The notes below the pieces were generated by a model that searched no databases, was not told the origin of the DNA, and was given only the letters and a program-made list of their open reading frames with translations. A DNA stretch of 64,000 nt, from NCBI GenBank assembly GCA_028752905.1, contig JAQNBH010000014.1, forward strand, positions 25,542,353-25,606,352. The letters are read 5' to 3'. The position numbers were made by a program, and so were the translations under genes. This document shows, piece after piece, positions 10,639-20,569 of this stretch (position 1 is the stretch's first letter; the number at the start of each line of letters is the position of its first letter). The DNA comes from Cladorhizidae sp. MBARI D1340-BT2. Taxonomy: Eukaryota > Porifera > Demospongiae > Poecilosclerida > Cladorhizidae.

Positions 10639-10642
10639 TTAA
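10639..10642. other. Candidate piggyBac target site TTAA
   Basis: TTAA followed inward by CTCTCTCACGGATACAGG about 145 bp upstream of the transposase start. It could be the 5' end of the piggyBac element. No matching left end with the same terminal repeat was found. Confidence 0.3.
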
Positions 10643-10836
10643 GGAGACATATCTATAGTCTGTGCTTTTGTTAATGTCTTGCCAACACAGCAAAACCACA
10701 TTTAAATTTTTTTTATATTCCAGTTAGCAACAATTTTTGTGTAGCCCTTGTGTATGAGAATAAATCCAGTTGATATTATATGTATAATAACCACCACATT
10801 AAGACGGTTGCTATTACATGGAATATATTTTTTCAG

Positions 10837-10978
10837 TGATCAGGCTAACTTGTCGAGGGACTTGGCCATTATTATGAAGAAGTGCAGAAAAGATACTGAT
10901 CTCAAGGAGAATAGGAAACAATCCATCATAGAGATTGAAAGCTGGATTATTGAGATGGGCATGAAAGCCCGCAATGAT
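10837..10978 (+). CDS. Coiled-coil protein gene, third-last exon
   Basis: Acceptor TATTTTTTTCAG at 10836 and donor GAT|GTAAGG at 10979 bound a 142-bp exon. It encodes DQANLSRDLAIIMKKCRKD then LKENRKQSIIEIESWIIE and MGMKARND. The residues are rich in K, E, D, I and L in heptad-like spacing, so a coiled coil is likely. The exon enters with one base of a split codon and leaves in phase 0, matching the next exon. Earlier exons are not visible; they may lie upstream of the transposon pile-up. I do not recognise the protein. Confidence 0.7.
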
Positions 10979-11002
10979 GTAAGGGAGCGAAGGAACAGCA
11001 AA

Positions 11003-11880
11003 CTATGAGGAGGGAGTGAGTGAGCAGGAAACTATGGGGAGGGAGGAAGTGAGCAGGAAACTATGGGGAGGGAGTGAGTGAGCAGGAAACTATGGGGAGG
11101 GAGGGAGGGAGCAGGAAACTATGGGGAGGGAGGGAGTAGGCAGGAAACTATGGGGAGGGAGGGAGGGAGCAGGAAACTATGGGGAGGGAGGGAGTAAGCA
11201 GGAAACTATGGGGGGAGGGAGTAAGCAGAACTATGGGGAGGGAGGGAGGGACCAGGAAACTATGGGGAGGGAGGGAGTAAGCAGGAAACTATGGAGAGGG
11301 AGGGAGTAAGCAGGAAACTATGGAGAGGGAGGGAGGGAGCAGGAACCGGTGGAGAGGGAGGGAGCAGGAAACTATGGGGAAGCCGGAAACTACGGAGAGG
11401 GAGGGGTTAATCAGGAAACTGGGGAAGGGAGGGAGCAGGAAACTACGGAGAGGGAGGGAGGGAGCAGGAAACTGGAGAGAGAGGGATCAGGAAACTATGG
11501 GGAGGGGGCAGGAACTATGGAGAGGGAACTATGAGGAGGGAACGGGCAGGAAACTATCGAGAGGGAGGGAGCAGGAAACTATGGGGAGAGTAAGCAGCAA
11601 GCTATGTAATGGAGAGGGGTGGAGTGAGCAGGAAACTGTGGAGAGGGAGGGAGCAGCAAACCATGGAGAGAGGGGGAGCAGGAAGCTATGGAAAGAGAGA
11701 GAGGGAGCAGGAAACTGTGGAAAGTAGGGCGAGGTAGCCGGAAACCATTGAGAGGGAGGGGGTGAACAGGAAACTATGGAGAGGGATGGATGGGGAGAGA
11801 GGGTGAGCAGGAAACTATTGGGCAGGAGAGAGGGAGCAGGAAACTATGGGGAGGGAGGGAGGGACCAGGGTACCGAGTGA
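11003..11880. repeat. Purine-rich minisatellite in an intron
   Basis: About 25-30 irregular copies of GCAGGAAACTATGGGGAGGG spaced by variable GGGA runs. The + strand is almost pure purine with frequent GGG triplets, so triplex or quadruplex structure is possible. It lies wholly within the intron at 10979-12021. The ORFs through it are repeat by-products. Confidence 0.92.
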
Positions 11881-12021
11881 GCAGGAAGCCGTAGGGTGGG
11901 AGGGAAAGAGGAGTGGAGGGTGGAAGACAGACAGGCAAAAGAGGGTCTTTATGAAGAAGTGAGAAAGGTTGGAGCAGAGCCTGAGGGAGTCAGTTGATTG
12001 TGTAATGATTGTTCCCTACAG

Positions 12022-12108
12022 TTTGATGTGCTGCATAACTCTGAGATTAGCAAACTTGAAGACAAGCAGAAACTGGCTCTTCTGGAAGTTGACAAGACTC
12101 AAGCTAAA
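12022..12108 (+). CDS. Coiled-coil protein gene, second-last exon
   Basis: Acceptor TTCCCTACAG (to 12021) and donor AAA|GTAAGC (12109) bound an 87-bp exon of 29 codons in phase 0. It encodes FDVLHNSEISKLEDKQKLA then LLEVDKTQAK. Leu and Ile fall at heptad positions and the segment is highly charged, continuing the coiled coil of the previous exon. Phase is kept on both sides. Confidence 0.75.
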
Positions 12109-12183
12109 GTAAGCTTTAAAAAGGGGTGTGATAGTTCCATGTCGCAGCAGCGATAAATAAAATTCCTAACGACAAATCTACAT

Positions 12184-12700
12184 GTGGCTCCTGATATATA
12201 TAGCCTTGTTATTATTATTATAACCCACTTGTGTGCAGACATGTGGCTCCTGATGTATGCAGCCTTCATAGGAGAGGGTTATTATTATTATAACCCACTT
12301 GTGTGCACACATGTGGCTCCTGATGTATGCAGCCTTCATAGGAGTGGGTTATTATTGTGTGCACACAAGTGGCTCCTGATGTATGCAGCCTTCATAGGAG
12401 TGGGTTATTATTATTATAGCCCACTTGTGTGCAGACACGTGGCTCCTGATGTATGTAGCCTTCACAGGAGTGGGTTATTATTTTTATAACCCACTTGTGT
12501 GCACAAATGTGGCTCCTGATGTATGCAGCCTTCACAAGAGTAGCTATTATTATTATAACCCACTTGTGTGCACACATGTGGCTCCTGATGTATGCAGCCT
12601 TCACAGGAGTGGGTTAATATTATTATAGCCCACTTGTGTGCACACATGTGGCTGCTGATGTATGCAGCCTTCACAGAAGTGGCTATTATTATAATAATGA
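12184..12700. repeat. About eight tandem units of 57-70 bp in an intron
   Basis: GTGGCTCCTGATGTATGCAG starts units near 12184, 12243, 12312, 12369, 12440, 12510, 12579 and 12649. Each is followed by CCTTCATAGGAGTGGG, TTATTATTATAACCCACTTG and TGTGCACACAT. It lies inside the intron at 12109-13304. Confidence 0.9.
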
Positions 12701-13304
12701 ACTTGTGACTATGTAATCGACCAGGTGGGTGGTAGTCAAGCATTAAAGTTTTGCCGACTCCTTCGATCACTATGTGGCCGCTTTTTAATTGATAGAATCT
12801 TGGGTAGGAACTGTGGTTAGTTGATATTAAGTTACCATTGAAATGGCAGTTATTATTATTATTATAGTTCTGAGCGAAGGGATATAAGACAATTTTTTAA
12901 TGGCGGACGATCGAAACATGTTCAACTGCTGTCCTAGATTTTGTTTCAATGAAGCCAATTCAATCTCAATAATCAATTTCAAATGGTATTCTCTCAACGG
13001 TTAGGCTACATGCCCTATCATTAGAGTAAGCAACAGTTAGATTGAATTGACTTAATCCCTATCTGCCCCTATCATTAGAGTACGCAATGGTTAGATTGAA
13101 TTAGCTTCATCTCCCTCTGTCTCTATCACTAGAGTGCAACGGTTAGAACGTTATTGTAACTACACAATGTTCGAAGTCAATCCACCACAGATACAGAAAC
13201 AAGTCAGACAGAAGTGATGTCTGGGGGAGGGGGTGGAAATGTTACTACATGGTTGTGTACAAGTATATAATTATAATAGCATAATATATAATTTATTCTG
13301 ATAG

Positions 13305-13364
13305 GAACTGGATGAACTGAATGAAGAATTGGCTTCTATGGACAGGGAAGCTACACCAGTGTAG
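13305..13364 (+). CDS. Coiled-coil protein gene, last exon
   Basis: Acceptor TTATTCTGATAG to 13304, then 19 codons and a TAG stop (13362-13364): ELDELNEELASMDREATPV. Phase 0 matches the donor at 12109. Across the three exons the readable C-terminal part is 95 residues and ends in an acidic coil. No domain is recognisable by eye. A polyadenylation signal follows about 205 bp downstream. Confidence 0.75.
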   Translation, partial: ELDELNEELASMDREATPV

Positions 13365-13495
13365 AGCAAGCTAGAAAACTGGACAATTCCTATATACAAC
13401 CAATGACTAATATTCATAATTCATAAAACATTGTCCATTATGTTAACCAGTGTCAAGCATGACCTCATTGTACATTGAAGTAGCAATTGGAAGAT

Positions 13496-13522
13496 GGGGG
13501 GGGGGGGGGGGGGGGGGGGGGG
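13496..13522. repeat. Poly-G run of 27
   Basis: 27 consecutive G in the 3' UTR of the coiled-coil gene. The length should be treated as approximate because such runs are often mis-sequenced. Confidence 0.9.
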
Positions 13523-13568
13523 ATTTGTAAGAGTGATGTATTGTGGGTTGTTGCAGAGAAGCAATAGC

Positions 13569-13574
13569 AATAAA
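13569..13574 (+). terminator. Polyadenylation signal AATAAA
   Basis: AATAAA about 205 bp past the stop codon of the coiled-coil gene. Confidence 0.45.
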
Positions 13575-13861
13575 TACTAGTGCATGTGTGTTGTTATTTT
13601 ACGACATGATTCTAGAGCACTTGACTCTAAGATGCAACTGAGATGCTAATTGAAAAGTGAATGTTGAAGTTCCATTTGAAGAAGTCATATTTAGTTATGC
13701 CAATGATATTGCCTTTATTGACCAAGTGTTTACTGAGGTGGAGTCATGCCAGTTGTTCCATCACTGCACAATTGTTCTAGATTCTCAGCGAACTCTCTTT
13801 GACATAACGATATTGCAATGATCTCAACAATCAACTTGGATTTTTACTCTCTTGATGTCTT

Positions 13862-13890
13862 GGCTAGATGCTCTAGCCTTCATCGGGAAT
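13862..13890 (-). repeat. Dispersed copy of the GATGAAGGC hairpin motif
   Basis: The minus strand reads ATTCCCGATGAAGGCTAGAG then CATCTAGCC. It then continues AAGACATCAAGAGAG, resembling the flank of the copies at 34870 and 57781. It abuts the broken end of the LINE below. Confidence 0.6.
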
Positions 13891-14880
13891 AATGAGATGG
13901 TAAGACTCGTGTGAGCTTGTTGTATACTGGTAGCTAGTTGCACAAGAGATTGGGGATGGCAAAGGAGTTCCATAGCAGGAGAATAAAATCATGGGCTGTG
14001 ATGTGCTGCAATCAGCTACCCGCATTTTCAGTTTTTCCTTGAGAGCAGTTGAAATGCAGGCCACATTTCCAGGAGGAGAGCCCAGTAAGGTAGCACATGA
14101 CAAGTGAACAACTCTACCTCCAGGCAGAGTCGTGATGATGTTTCCTCTCATCACTGGGTCATTAGAGATTATCTCAGACTTTTGCTTGTTCAAGCTCAAA
14201 CTAATCTCTGACAATGGCTCGATGACTTACAAGTCTTGCAGAATCTCCTCCGTTGGTCTCCCTAGTGTGATATTACCATTCAAGTATATCACACAAAACT
14301 CCGAAAACAGGAAGGTGCAGTGGTACAAGCAAAAGAGGAAGGGACCCTAAGGGAACCTTGCTTCCCACCCTCTTATGAATCAATTGTTTTGTCCCACAAA
14401 AGTAGAGAAAATTGTGTGAAATACACAGTGTGCAAAAGGGTAGATGCTAGGGGCCAGAGCCTCAACAGCCAACATCTTGTCCCTATGGACAATATTCAAG
14501 GTGTTATTGAAATCCTGTTTGATCAGGCTTGGTCTAGCTGTAGCTGAATGTGGACTGCACCTTCTGCACCACCCTCGATCCCATAATCCATCTGCCTTTG
14601 AGCCAAAAAGATTACCATCTCCTCACCACCTTGTTCCAAGCAATCTTTGCCACCAACCTGCAGGGGTACAACCCACTACAATGAGCCTAACCCCACATCC
14701 TTTCTTCTCCAGGGCAACAAGGGTAGCTCTGAAAAAGAATGGGTGGATACTAATTTTCCCTTCCAAAACCAGAGAAGAATAGTAGGCCGGCCATTGAAGA
14801 GGGAGGAGACCTCAGCATTGGGTGAGTTGATCATGTCCTTCAAATGTTGTAGTCTCAACCCACCTGGCTAACCAGCAAAC
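13873..14880 (-). pseudogene. LINE reverse transcriptase fragment (family A)
   Basis: On the minus strand, in order and over several frameshifts: PGGLRLQHLKDMI, a degraded finger/palm region, GGAEGAVH, LLLWDKTIDS, EGGKQGSL, YLNGNITLGRPTEEILQDL, LSLNKQKSEIISNDP, ATLLGSPPGNVACISTALKE. The YLNG position corresponds to the catalytic Y-x-D-D, so the active site is lost. This is the non-LTR type seen widely in sponges and corals, and the 3' half of the same type sits at 32591-33413. The N-terminal part continues at 15365-15600 beyond an LTR insertion. Confidence 0.75.
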
Positions 14881-14970
14881 CCATTTGGAAAAGTGTTGGG
14901 GAACAATCTTGCCCCAACGTATGCTACACACCCCATTAAGCTCAACGAGCCAATCCAGTCAGAGTGGTAG

Positions 14971-14984
14971 GTATGCTGCCACCA
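14971..14984 (-). other. Primer-binding-site-like sequence next to LTR-B
   Basis: Minus-strand TGGTGGCAGCATAC, identical to 602-615, directly after the LTR end. Confidence 0.6.
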
Positions 14985-15364
14985 GAGTCAAGTCTTACTA
15001 CCCCCTTCTCCCAAGAGAGAAGGTTTTTATTCCTTATAATAAAAAGTATGTTAAAAGCAGAACAGCAAGACAGAACTGACTAGTCACGTGCTCAGCTGGG
15101 GCTTTTATAGGCTCCAGCAGAGCTACTAAAAATAACCAAATAAGGAAATACATGTGTGTGTGTGTGTGCAGGGTTCGTGTTGGGTTCAGTTTGCAATTGG
15201 CATATGCCATTGGCTAATTTACACATAAGAAACTAAGGATGAAAACAGAAATCAAGGCTGACATGAACATGATACAATTTTAATATCTATACAACACGCA
15301 TTCACTACAATACATAACTGTTTATTATTTCTAATGTCCCTGAGCTTCAGTCTGGGGCATAACA
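14985..15364 (-). mobile_element. LTR-B, truncated Gypsy element inserted in the LINE
   Basis: On the minus strand it starts TGTTATGCCCCAGACTG, carries CCTATAAAAGCCC (promoter, about 15101-15112) and GGAATAAAAACC (polyadenylation), and ends before the primer-binding site. About 95 bp of leader follow, then the LINE resumes. It splits LINE coding sequence between AEDVAQAIRK and PGGLRLQHL. A (TG)n run lies at about 15153-15168. Confidence 0.75.
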
Positions 15365-15600
15365 CTTCCTGATAGCCTGGGCCACATCTTCTGCAGAGAT
15401 ATTTGGGGATGGTTGGATATATATAGGAATCAATCTGAACAAGGAGGTGGGTGCTTCTCTTTCAAGGCCATGAAGGTTTCTTCACTTTTGTCTGCCATAG
15501 AGTACTCAGAACATATGTGCCGAACTGCTCCATCAAAAGCTTATTCTTCCAACTTCTCTGACACCATGCAATACTTCAGCCCCTGATAGTAGAAAGCCTA
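15365..15600 (-). pseudogene. LINE (family A) N-terminal segment
   Basis: Reads ADKSEETFMALKEKHPPP, an in-frame stop, then PNISAEDVAQAIRK, up to the LTR-B insertion point. This is the region just upstream of the reverse transcriptase in this LINE family. It joins the fragment at 13873-14880 in order and strand. Confidence 0.6.
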
Positions 15601-15726
15601 AATAAAAAAATTTAAAAAAATTCTCCTGTTCAGGACAGGACTTATTTGATAGCGAGATATGTTTTGTCGCAGGGCGTCCCTTCACAGGATTCCTCAAGGC
15701 ACTAACTCACTGCAAGTCGCTACACA

Positions 15727-15740
15727 GTACGCTGCCACCA
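15727..15740 (-). other. Primer-binding-site-like sequence next to LTR-A
   Basis: Minus-strand TGGTGGCAGCGTAC right after LTR-A, with one base difference from the 14-mers at 602 and 14971. It matches the tRNA-Leu(AAG) complement over 11 bases. Confidence 0.55.
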
Positions 15741-16085
15741 GGTAGATTCACTCTACCAACAAACTTATATCGTTACTCAAAGATAATTAGAGTTCTGTGT
15801 CAATCACGCCATCCAACAATTACGTAAGGGTCTCCACTGCTGCAAAGTAAAACAGCTGCCTTTAAATAGGCTGGCTGCCTCCTTAGTCAGTATGACCATA
15901 AAATAATGGTAAAACTACAACATAAGTACATCCCTAGTTGTCCAATGGAATGTCACACAGTGTTTTGCATGTTATGCAGTCTACAGCCTAACAACCACTA
16001 ATATTAGCATACACGTATTACATTGTCCAGGTTCTAACTTGCTAGAGCCTTTGAAGTTTCCATGCATGGAAGGTCACCCTGTGAC
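15741..16085 (-). repeat. LTR-A, 3' LTR of the Gmr1-like element
   Basis: The minus strand starts TGTCACAGGGTGACC right after a polypurine tract (GAAGAGGGGGA, 16086-16096) and carries TATTTAAAGG near 15862. The first ~70 bases are repeated at 20495-20568. The stop codon of pol (16074-16076) lies 10-12 bp inside the LTR. Confidence 0.75.
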
Positions 16086-17595
16086 ATCCCCCTCTTCGCG
16101 TCCTGAGGACAAGTCCCGTGCCTTCCGTTCGAATTCCTTCACCGACTGCCTTGACAGTCCATCTGCTTTCTGATGCTTATGTCCTGGTCTATGCACCACT
16201 TTGAATATATAGGTATGGCTGCAATACCAACGACCAGCGACTCGGTCTCCCGGTTTCATCTTTCATCCTATCAAGGTAGGCCAGGCTGCTGTGGTCAGTT
16301 ACGACCGTGAAAGTTGCATCACTCAAGTACACTCTGAAATGGCGAATAGCCTCCACGACAGCCAAACACTCTTGTTCAGTGACTGCATATCTTGTCTCTG
16401 ACGGTATAAGTCTTTGGGGGAAAAGGTGGTCAGTCCCATCGTCGGCCTCTTGGCTAAGCACAGCTCCGATACCAATGCCAGATGCATCCGCCTGTAAGAT
16501 GAATTCTCGTTCTTCATTTGGACTGATCAGTATAGGATCATGTCTCAACTCTTCCTTGAGCTGGCTGAAGGCTGCTTGCCTTTTTTCAGTCCAAACAACC
16601 TTGTCGGGTGCGGTCTTTTTTGTAGCTTCCGTTAACGGAATGGCTATTGTTCTGTAACCAGGCACAAATCGCCTGTAATAGTTTGGTACCCCCAGGAAGG
16701 CGCACATGTCCTTCTTCTTGGTTGGTTTTGGATATTGTGCAAGAGCGTCCACCTTTGCCAGCAATGGGCGTACTTCGCCTTTGCCAACTTGATGTCGCAA
16801 TGGTCTTCGGCTATAATGCACTTGGTAGCCCTGAGCTTGAAACCAGTCTCCTTCAAACATTCAAATACGGTCTCGAGGTGTCTGAGATGGTCTTCAAAGG
16901 TATGACTATATACCACAATATCATCAATGTAGCAAGCTGCATACTCATTCATGTCTGCCATGATAGCATTCATCAGATGCTGAAATGTTGAGGGCGCATT
17001 CTTCAGCCCAAATGGCATACGGGTGTATTCCCATTTTCCCATCGAAGTTATGAAGGCAGTTTTCGCGATTGAATTGACGTGCACTGGTACCTGGTGGTAT
17101 CCCTTTGCGAGATCAAGTGTGGTGATAAATGATGCCTAGACTAACTTGTCCAGGAGTTCGTTGATCCTGGGTAGCGGAAAAGGATCAGATACAGTGATGT
17201 CATTTAACCTCCTGTAGTCTATGCATAGTCTCTTGCTCCCATCCTTCTTCTTTACGAGCAATGCAGGAGACGCCCATGGACTTTGTGATGGAAGAATGGT
17301 ACCCAAGTCCAACAGTTCTCTCACTGCTTCCCTCATGAGAGCTGCCTTTCGAACGTCAGCCTGTACGGTGGTCGGGGTGTGCAGAACCAGTCTCGATTCG
17401 GATGTCTGTCTTCATGGTCAGGCCTGGCGGTTCACCCACCAGCTCTTTGTACTTCTCCATCAGCTGTTTCACTTTCAACTTCTCCTCCTCAGACAGCTGA
17501 TCGCTAATGTCAGGCATGCCTTCCCCTTTTCCTTCTCCAGGGCCAAAGTCGTCATCCTCTTCTGTTCGAACTAACAGGCATGCCGCTGTGGGCAA
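16074..17595 (-). pseudogene. Reverse transcriptase and RNase H of the Gmr1-like element
   Basis: In transcription order: [56 protein letters not shown], then after a break AFITSMGKWEYTRMPFGLKN, catalytic CYIDDIVVYSHTFEDHL, YRRFVPGYRTIAIPLTEATK, RNase H ILQADASGIGIGAVLSQ, TRYAVTEQECLAVVEAIRHF, TVVTDHSSLAYL, and VVHRPGHKHQKADGLSRQ. Frameshifts occur near 17350, 17100, 16850 and 16250. Reverse transcriptase copies the element RNA and RNase H removes the template. This is the final part of Pol, with no integrase after it. Confidence 0.88.
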
Positions 17596-17606
17596 GACAA
17601 ACTCTT

Positions 17607-18720
17607 TTAGTAGGTTAACATGATGTTTAAGGGATGGTCTGGCATAGCCAATTGGTATGTCATCTCATCCAGCTTCTCAGTTACGACGTACAGTCCGTCC
17701 CAACCAGTGTTCATCTTGGGGCCCAACGCTGGCATCCTCAGCAACACCATGTCTCCAACTCTGAACTCTCGAATCTTTGCCTTCCGATCATTTGTTTTAT
17801 ACTGTTCTTTCTTGTTCTTCTTCTTTCTTGATATCTCTTTAATCAGGTCCAGTCTCTCCTGGATTGTCATCAGGTAGGTCACTATGTCCGTTGGGGTACT
17901 TTTCTCTCCTGTCCATCTGCTCCTGAGTGTTTGGAGTGGTCCCGTAAGTTGGTGACCTAAGATGGGATAAAGCAAGTTGTCTCATTAGGCACTCTCCGAT
18001 ATTCTCCTACTAGGAATGGTAGGGCCAGGTCACATTGACCATGCCATGACTTGAGTGTTTTCCTAATCATGTGTTTCAACGTCGAGTTAAACCTTTCAAC
18101 CACCCCGTCACAAGCAGGATGATAAGGTGTGGTGGTCAAACTCTTCACTCCTAGGAGCTGATAAAGCTCCTTCATCAGGCGACCAGTGAAATGTGTTCCA
18201 CAGTCGGTTAATATCTCGCGAGGTACTCCTGTATGAGTGAACAGCACCATAAGTTGATCTGCAACCATCTCGCTGTCTGTTCTGGGCAGTGCAAAAGCTT
18301 CGGGCCATCTAGTGGCATAGTCGACCATGACCAATGCATACTTGTTTCCCGCGTTTGTGACAGGCATAGGTCCAATCATGTCCATTGCAATTCTCTCGAA
18401 AGGGACCTCGATGATGGGAAGAGGTCTGAGTGGTGCGGGTGGTTGGTGCGTGTGGGCTCTCTGTTAGCATTCCTGGCAGGACTTGCACAGCATTCGTACA
18501 TCAGCATGAACACCTGGCCAGAAAAATTCGTCCGTAATGCGCTGGGTAGTTCTGTCACGTCTCAAGTGTCCTGGCCTAGTGATAGCACCAAGTTTCGGAA
18601 TTGTTTTGGGAGGCACAATTGCTTTGCCTCTTCTCACAATCTGTCCACTGTTCTCCTCCACAGTAGGTCATCACTATATACTCTCCATCTCCTCTTTCAG
18701 CTTTCTTCCATAATTTTCCC
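17607..18720 (-). pseudogene. Integrase of the Gmr1-like element
   Basis: Carries GHLRRDRTTQRITDEFFWPG and MLCKSCQEC (zinc finger), MDMIGPMPVTN (first Asp), LTDCGTHFTGRLMKELYQLL (second Asp), PYHPACDGVVERFN (Glu), then a basic C-terminal domain with VGDMVLLRMP and YQLAMPDHP. Breaks lie near 18470 and 17970. Integrase inserts the cDNA copy. Its position before reverse transcriptase is the diagnostic feature of this element. Confidence 0.87.
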
Positions 18721-18879
18721 AAAGTCTTATCTTTCTTCTGTTCACATTTCAACTCGTCCGGGTCAACATCCAGTGGATGGCCTGGTTTGCTGCTGGCATA
18801 AGTAGCTCTGTACGTTTGGCTCGACTGTCCTGAGTGGGTTGATCACTGTCTGATGAATCAGTCTCTACAGCTCCTTCTC

Positions 18880-19170
18880 CCACAACTCCGGCACATCCCG
18901 TCCCAGCAATGCATCATGCTCCAATCCTTCTGAGACCAATACCTCCAAATCGCTTTTTACTCCATCTACCTACACTTCAATTTCTGACAAAGGATATGAT
19001 CTGCACTCTTCATCAAATGCCCTTGCAAATTTTTGCTTCCCATTCAGGTGTTCAGGTTTGATGACCTTACTGTTCACCACCGTTTGACTAGCCCTGTGTC
19101 GAGCAGAATGTCTATACTGGTCTGCCCGGCAATCATTCCCTCCACTGTTACCTTCCAATCAAACTTCCGT
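18880..19170 (-). pseudogene. Aspartic protease of the Gmr1-like element
   Basis: The minus strand encodes VTVEGMIAGQTSIDILLDTG with the DTG active site, and further on HDALLGRDVPEL, the usual closing strand of retropepsins (I/A-L-L-G-R-D). A TGA and a TAG interrupt it. This enzyme cleaves Gag-Pol in the particle. Confidence 0.7.
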
Positions 19171-19299
19171 CTTCACCAGATGTATCTCCTGTTTGTGAGT
19201 TAGCGGCTCAGCTAAGTTGATGTCTTCTATCTTGGTCTGATCCACCAGTTCAAGGAAATTGATTCCACTGACTTTGTCTTGCTTGGGGATCTGTTCGAA

Positions 19300-20309
19300 T
19301 GGCATTCTGCAACAAAGTGCCCAAATTTCTGGCACCTGTAACATCTTGGTCCTCGCTGTCGATCGAACCTCAGTGAGTTAGCCAAAGTCTGCCCTGGGGT
19401 CCCCTTCTCTCTGTAATCTTGCTTCCTCGTTCATTCGTGGAATCTCCCTTCATTTGGCTGCAGTTGCTGTTCCTCTCATCTCTACTTCTCCGGTGTGCCT
19501 GCCTTTCAGTTTGTGTTTACTTGGTGTCTTATCCACATCCTGAGTGGTGTCGTAGCTCCAATCCCTCGTCACAATGAAATCGTCCGCTATGCTGGCCATC
19601 TCCTGCATGGTATTCAGCTTCCGATCTTGGACATGGTTTGCCAGCTGGCATGGCATCATTTTCAGCAGTAAATCAAATCAGCTGCATCCTCCAAGTTGCT
19701 GCAATCAGCCAACCATCATCTTGCCAGGCTCTTACTGCGATGGCCCACTGTGTTCCATGTCTCTCCTGCCTGCCTTTTCATTCGGTTAAGTTTGGTCCTA
19801 CAGGTGGCTTTCATCACCCGGTAATGAGCATAGAGAGCATTCTTCAGGATGTCGTAGTCAGTTCTGGATCTGGTGCCTACATTTATATATATACGATTAG
19901 GCTCAGGGTCCAGCAACGGGGCCAGGTACTAGTCCACTCGGCCTTGTTTATTCTGTAGGTGTCCATATGTACTACAAATGCAGCGAAGTACATCTCTACT
20001 TCTTCATCTTGCACCAACCTTCGAAACTTGTCGACCTTCTCTCTCCTTACTGTACCTGCACTCACTGTTGACTCCCTTGAATCATCCAAATGGGGGCTGT
20101 CTCCCCTCGCCTGTGAGAACAACTCTTCCCATCTCCTTTCTCTCCTATCCTCAGCTTCCCTCCTGCTGCTCGGCTTCCAACCTCTCCTGCCTTCTTCGGA
20201 GTATTGTCATTACTTCGTTAGTGGCCATAAGGCTAACCGAGCTTGGAGCCTTTCCTTTGTCTGACTTCGTCTCCTCCTGTGCACTTCTAAATTTCGACTT
20301 AGGCATCAT
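19300..20309 (-). pseudogene. Gag of the Gmr1-like element
   Basis: ATG at 20309 gives MMPKSKFRSAQEETKSDKGK. The capsid-like part reads VDKFRRLVQDEEVEMYFAAF and ALYAHYRVMKATCRTKLNRM, and ends in a zinc knuckle CYRCQKFGHFVAECHSN (CX2CX4HX4C) at about 19300-19350. Stops near 20160 and frameshifts near 19900 and 19700 break it. The CCHC knuckle contrasts with the CHCC-like one of the CsRn1-type elements in this window. Confidence 0.75.
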
Positions 20310-20494
20310 AAGATACTTTCTCAGTCACACAATCACTACAGTGAATCACCACATGGAATCACTACACTGAAGCACGAATTACTTATGCACTTCACCCGGT
20401 AGGTTATTGTCCTCTTACTTCCGTTGCGAGCGAATCAATTATTTCTAAATAGCACTATATAGCTAATCTCTAGCTAACTCAAGATAGTACTGGA

Positions 20495-20568
20495 TACACT
20501 TGACATTCTCCAGGTTCTAACTTGCTAGACTTTGAAGTTTCCATGCAAGGAAGGTCACCCTGTGAGAT
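20495..20568 (-). repeat. Remnant of the 5' LTR of the Gmr1-like element
   Basis: ATTCTCCAGGTTCTAACTTG through GAAGGTCACCCTGTGAGA is nearly identical to 16021-16085. Similarity ends at about 20495, so the rest of the 5' LTR has been deleted or replaced. Confidence 0.7.
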
Positions 20569-20569
20569 G

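Larger units (their letters stand above)
15741..20568 (-). mobile_element. Gmr1-like Ty3/Gypsy element with integrase before reverse transcriptase
   Basis: Transcribed right to left, the domain order is Gag, CCHC knuckle, protease (LLDTG), integrase (HHCC and DDE), reverse transcriptase (YIDD), RNase H, PPT, LTR. Integrase upstream of RT is a Copia-like order, known within Ty3/Gypsy from the Gmr1 clade. The 5' LTR survives only as about 75 bp. Frameshifts and stops are frequent in every domain, so the copy is inactive. The sequence after LTR-A holds a primer-binding-site-like 14-mer, hinting at a former tandem arrangement. Confidence 0.85.

Noticed and set aside
11121..11727. Arg/Glu/Gly-rich ORFs
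   Set aside because: Products of the intronic purine-rich minisatellite, with no conserved residues beyond the repeat.
12184..12770. Overlapping ORFs with repeated VAPDVCSLH or IRSHMCAHKW
   Set aside because: Translation of the 70-bp tandem repeat on both strands.
13496..13522. Poly-G run as a functional quadruplex element
   Set aside because: Homopolymers of this length are common and length-error-prone; nothing else supports a role.
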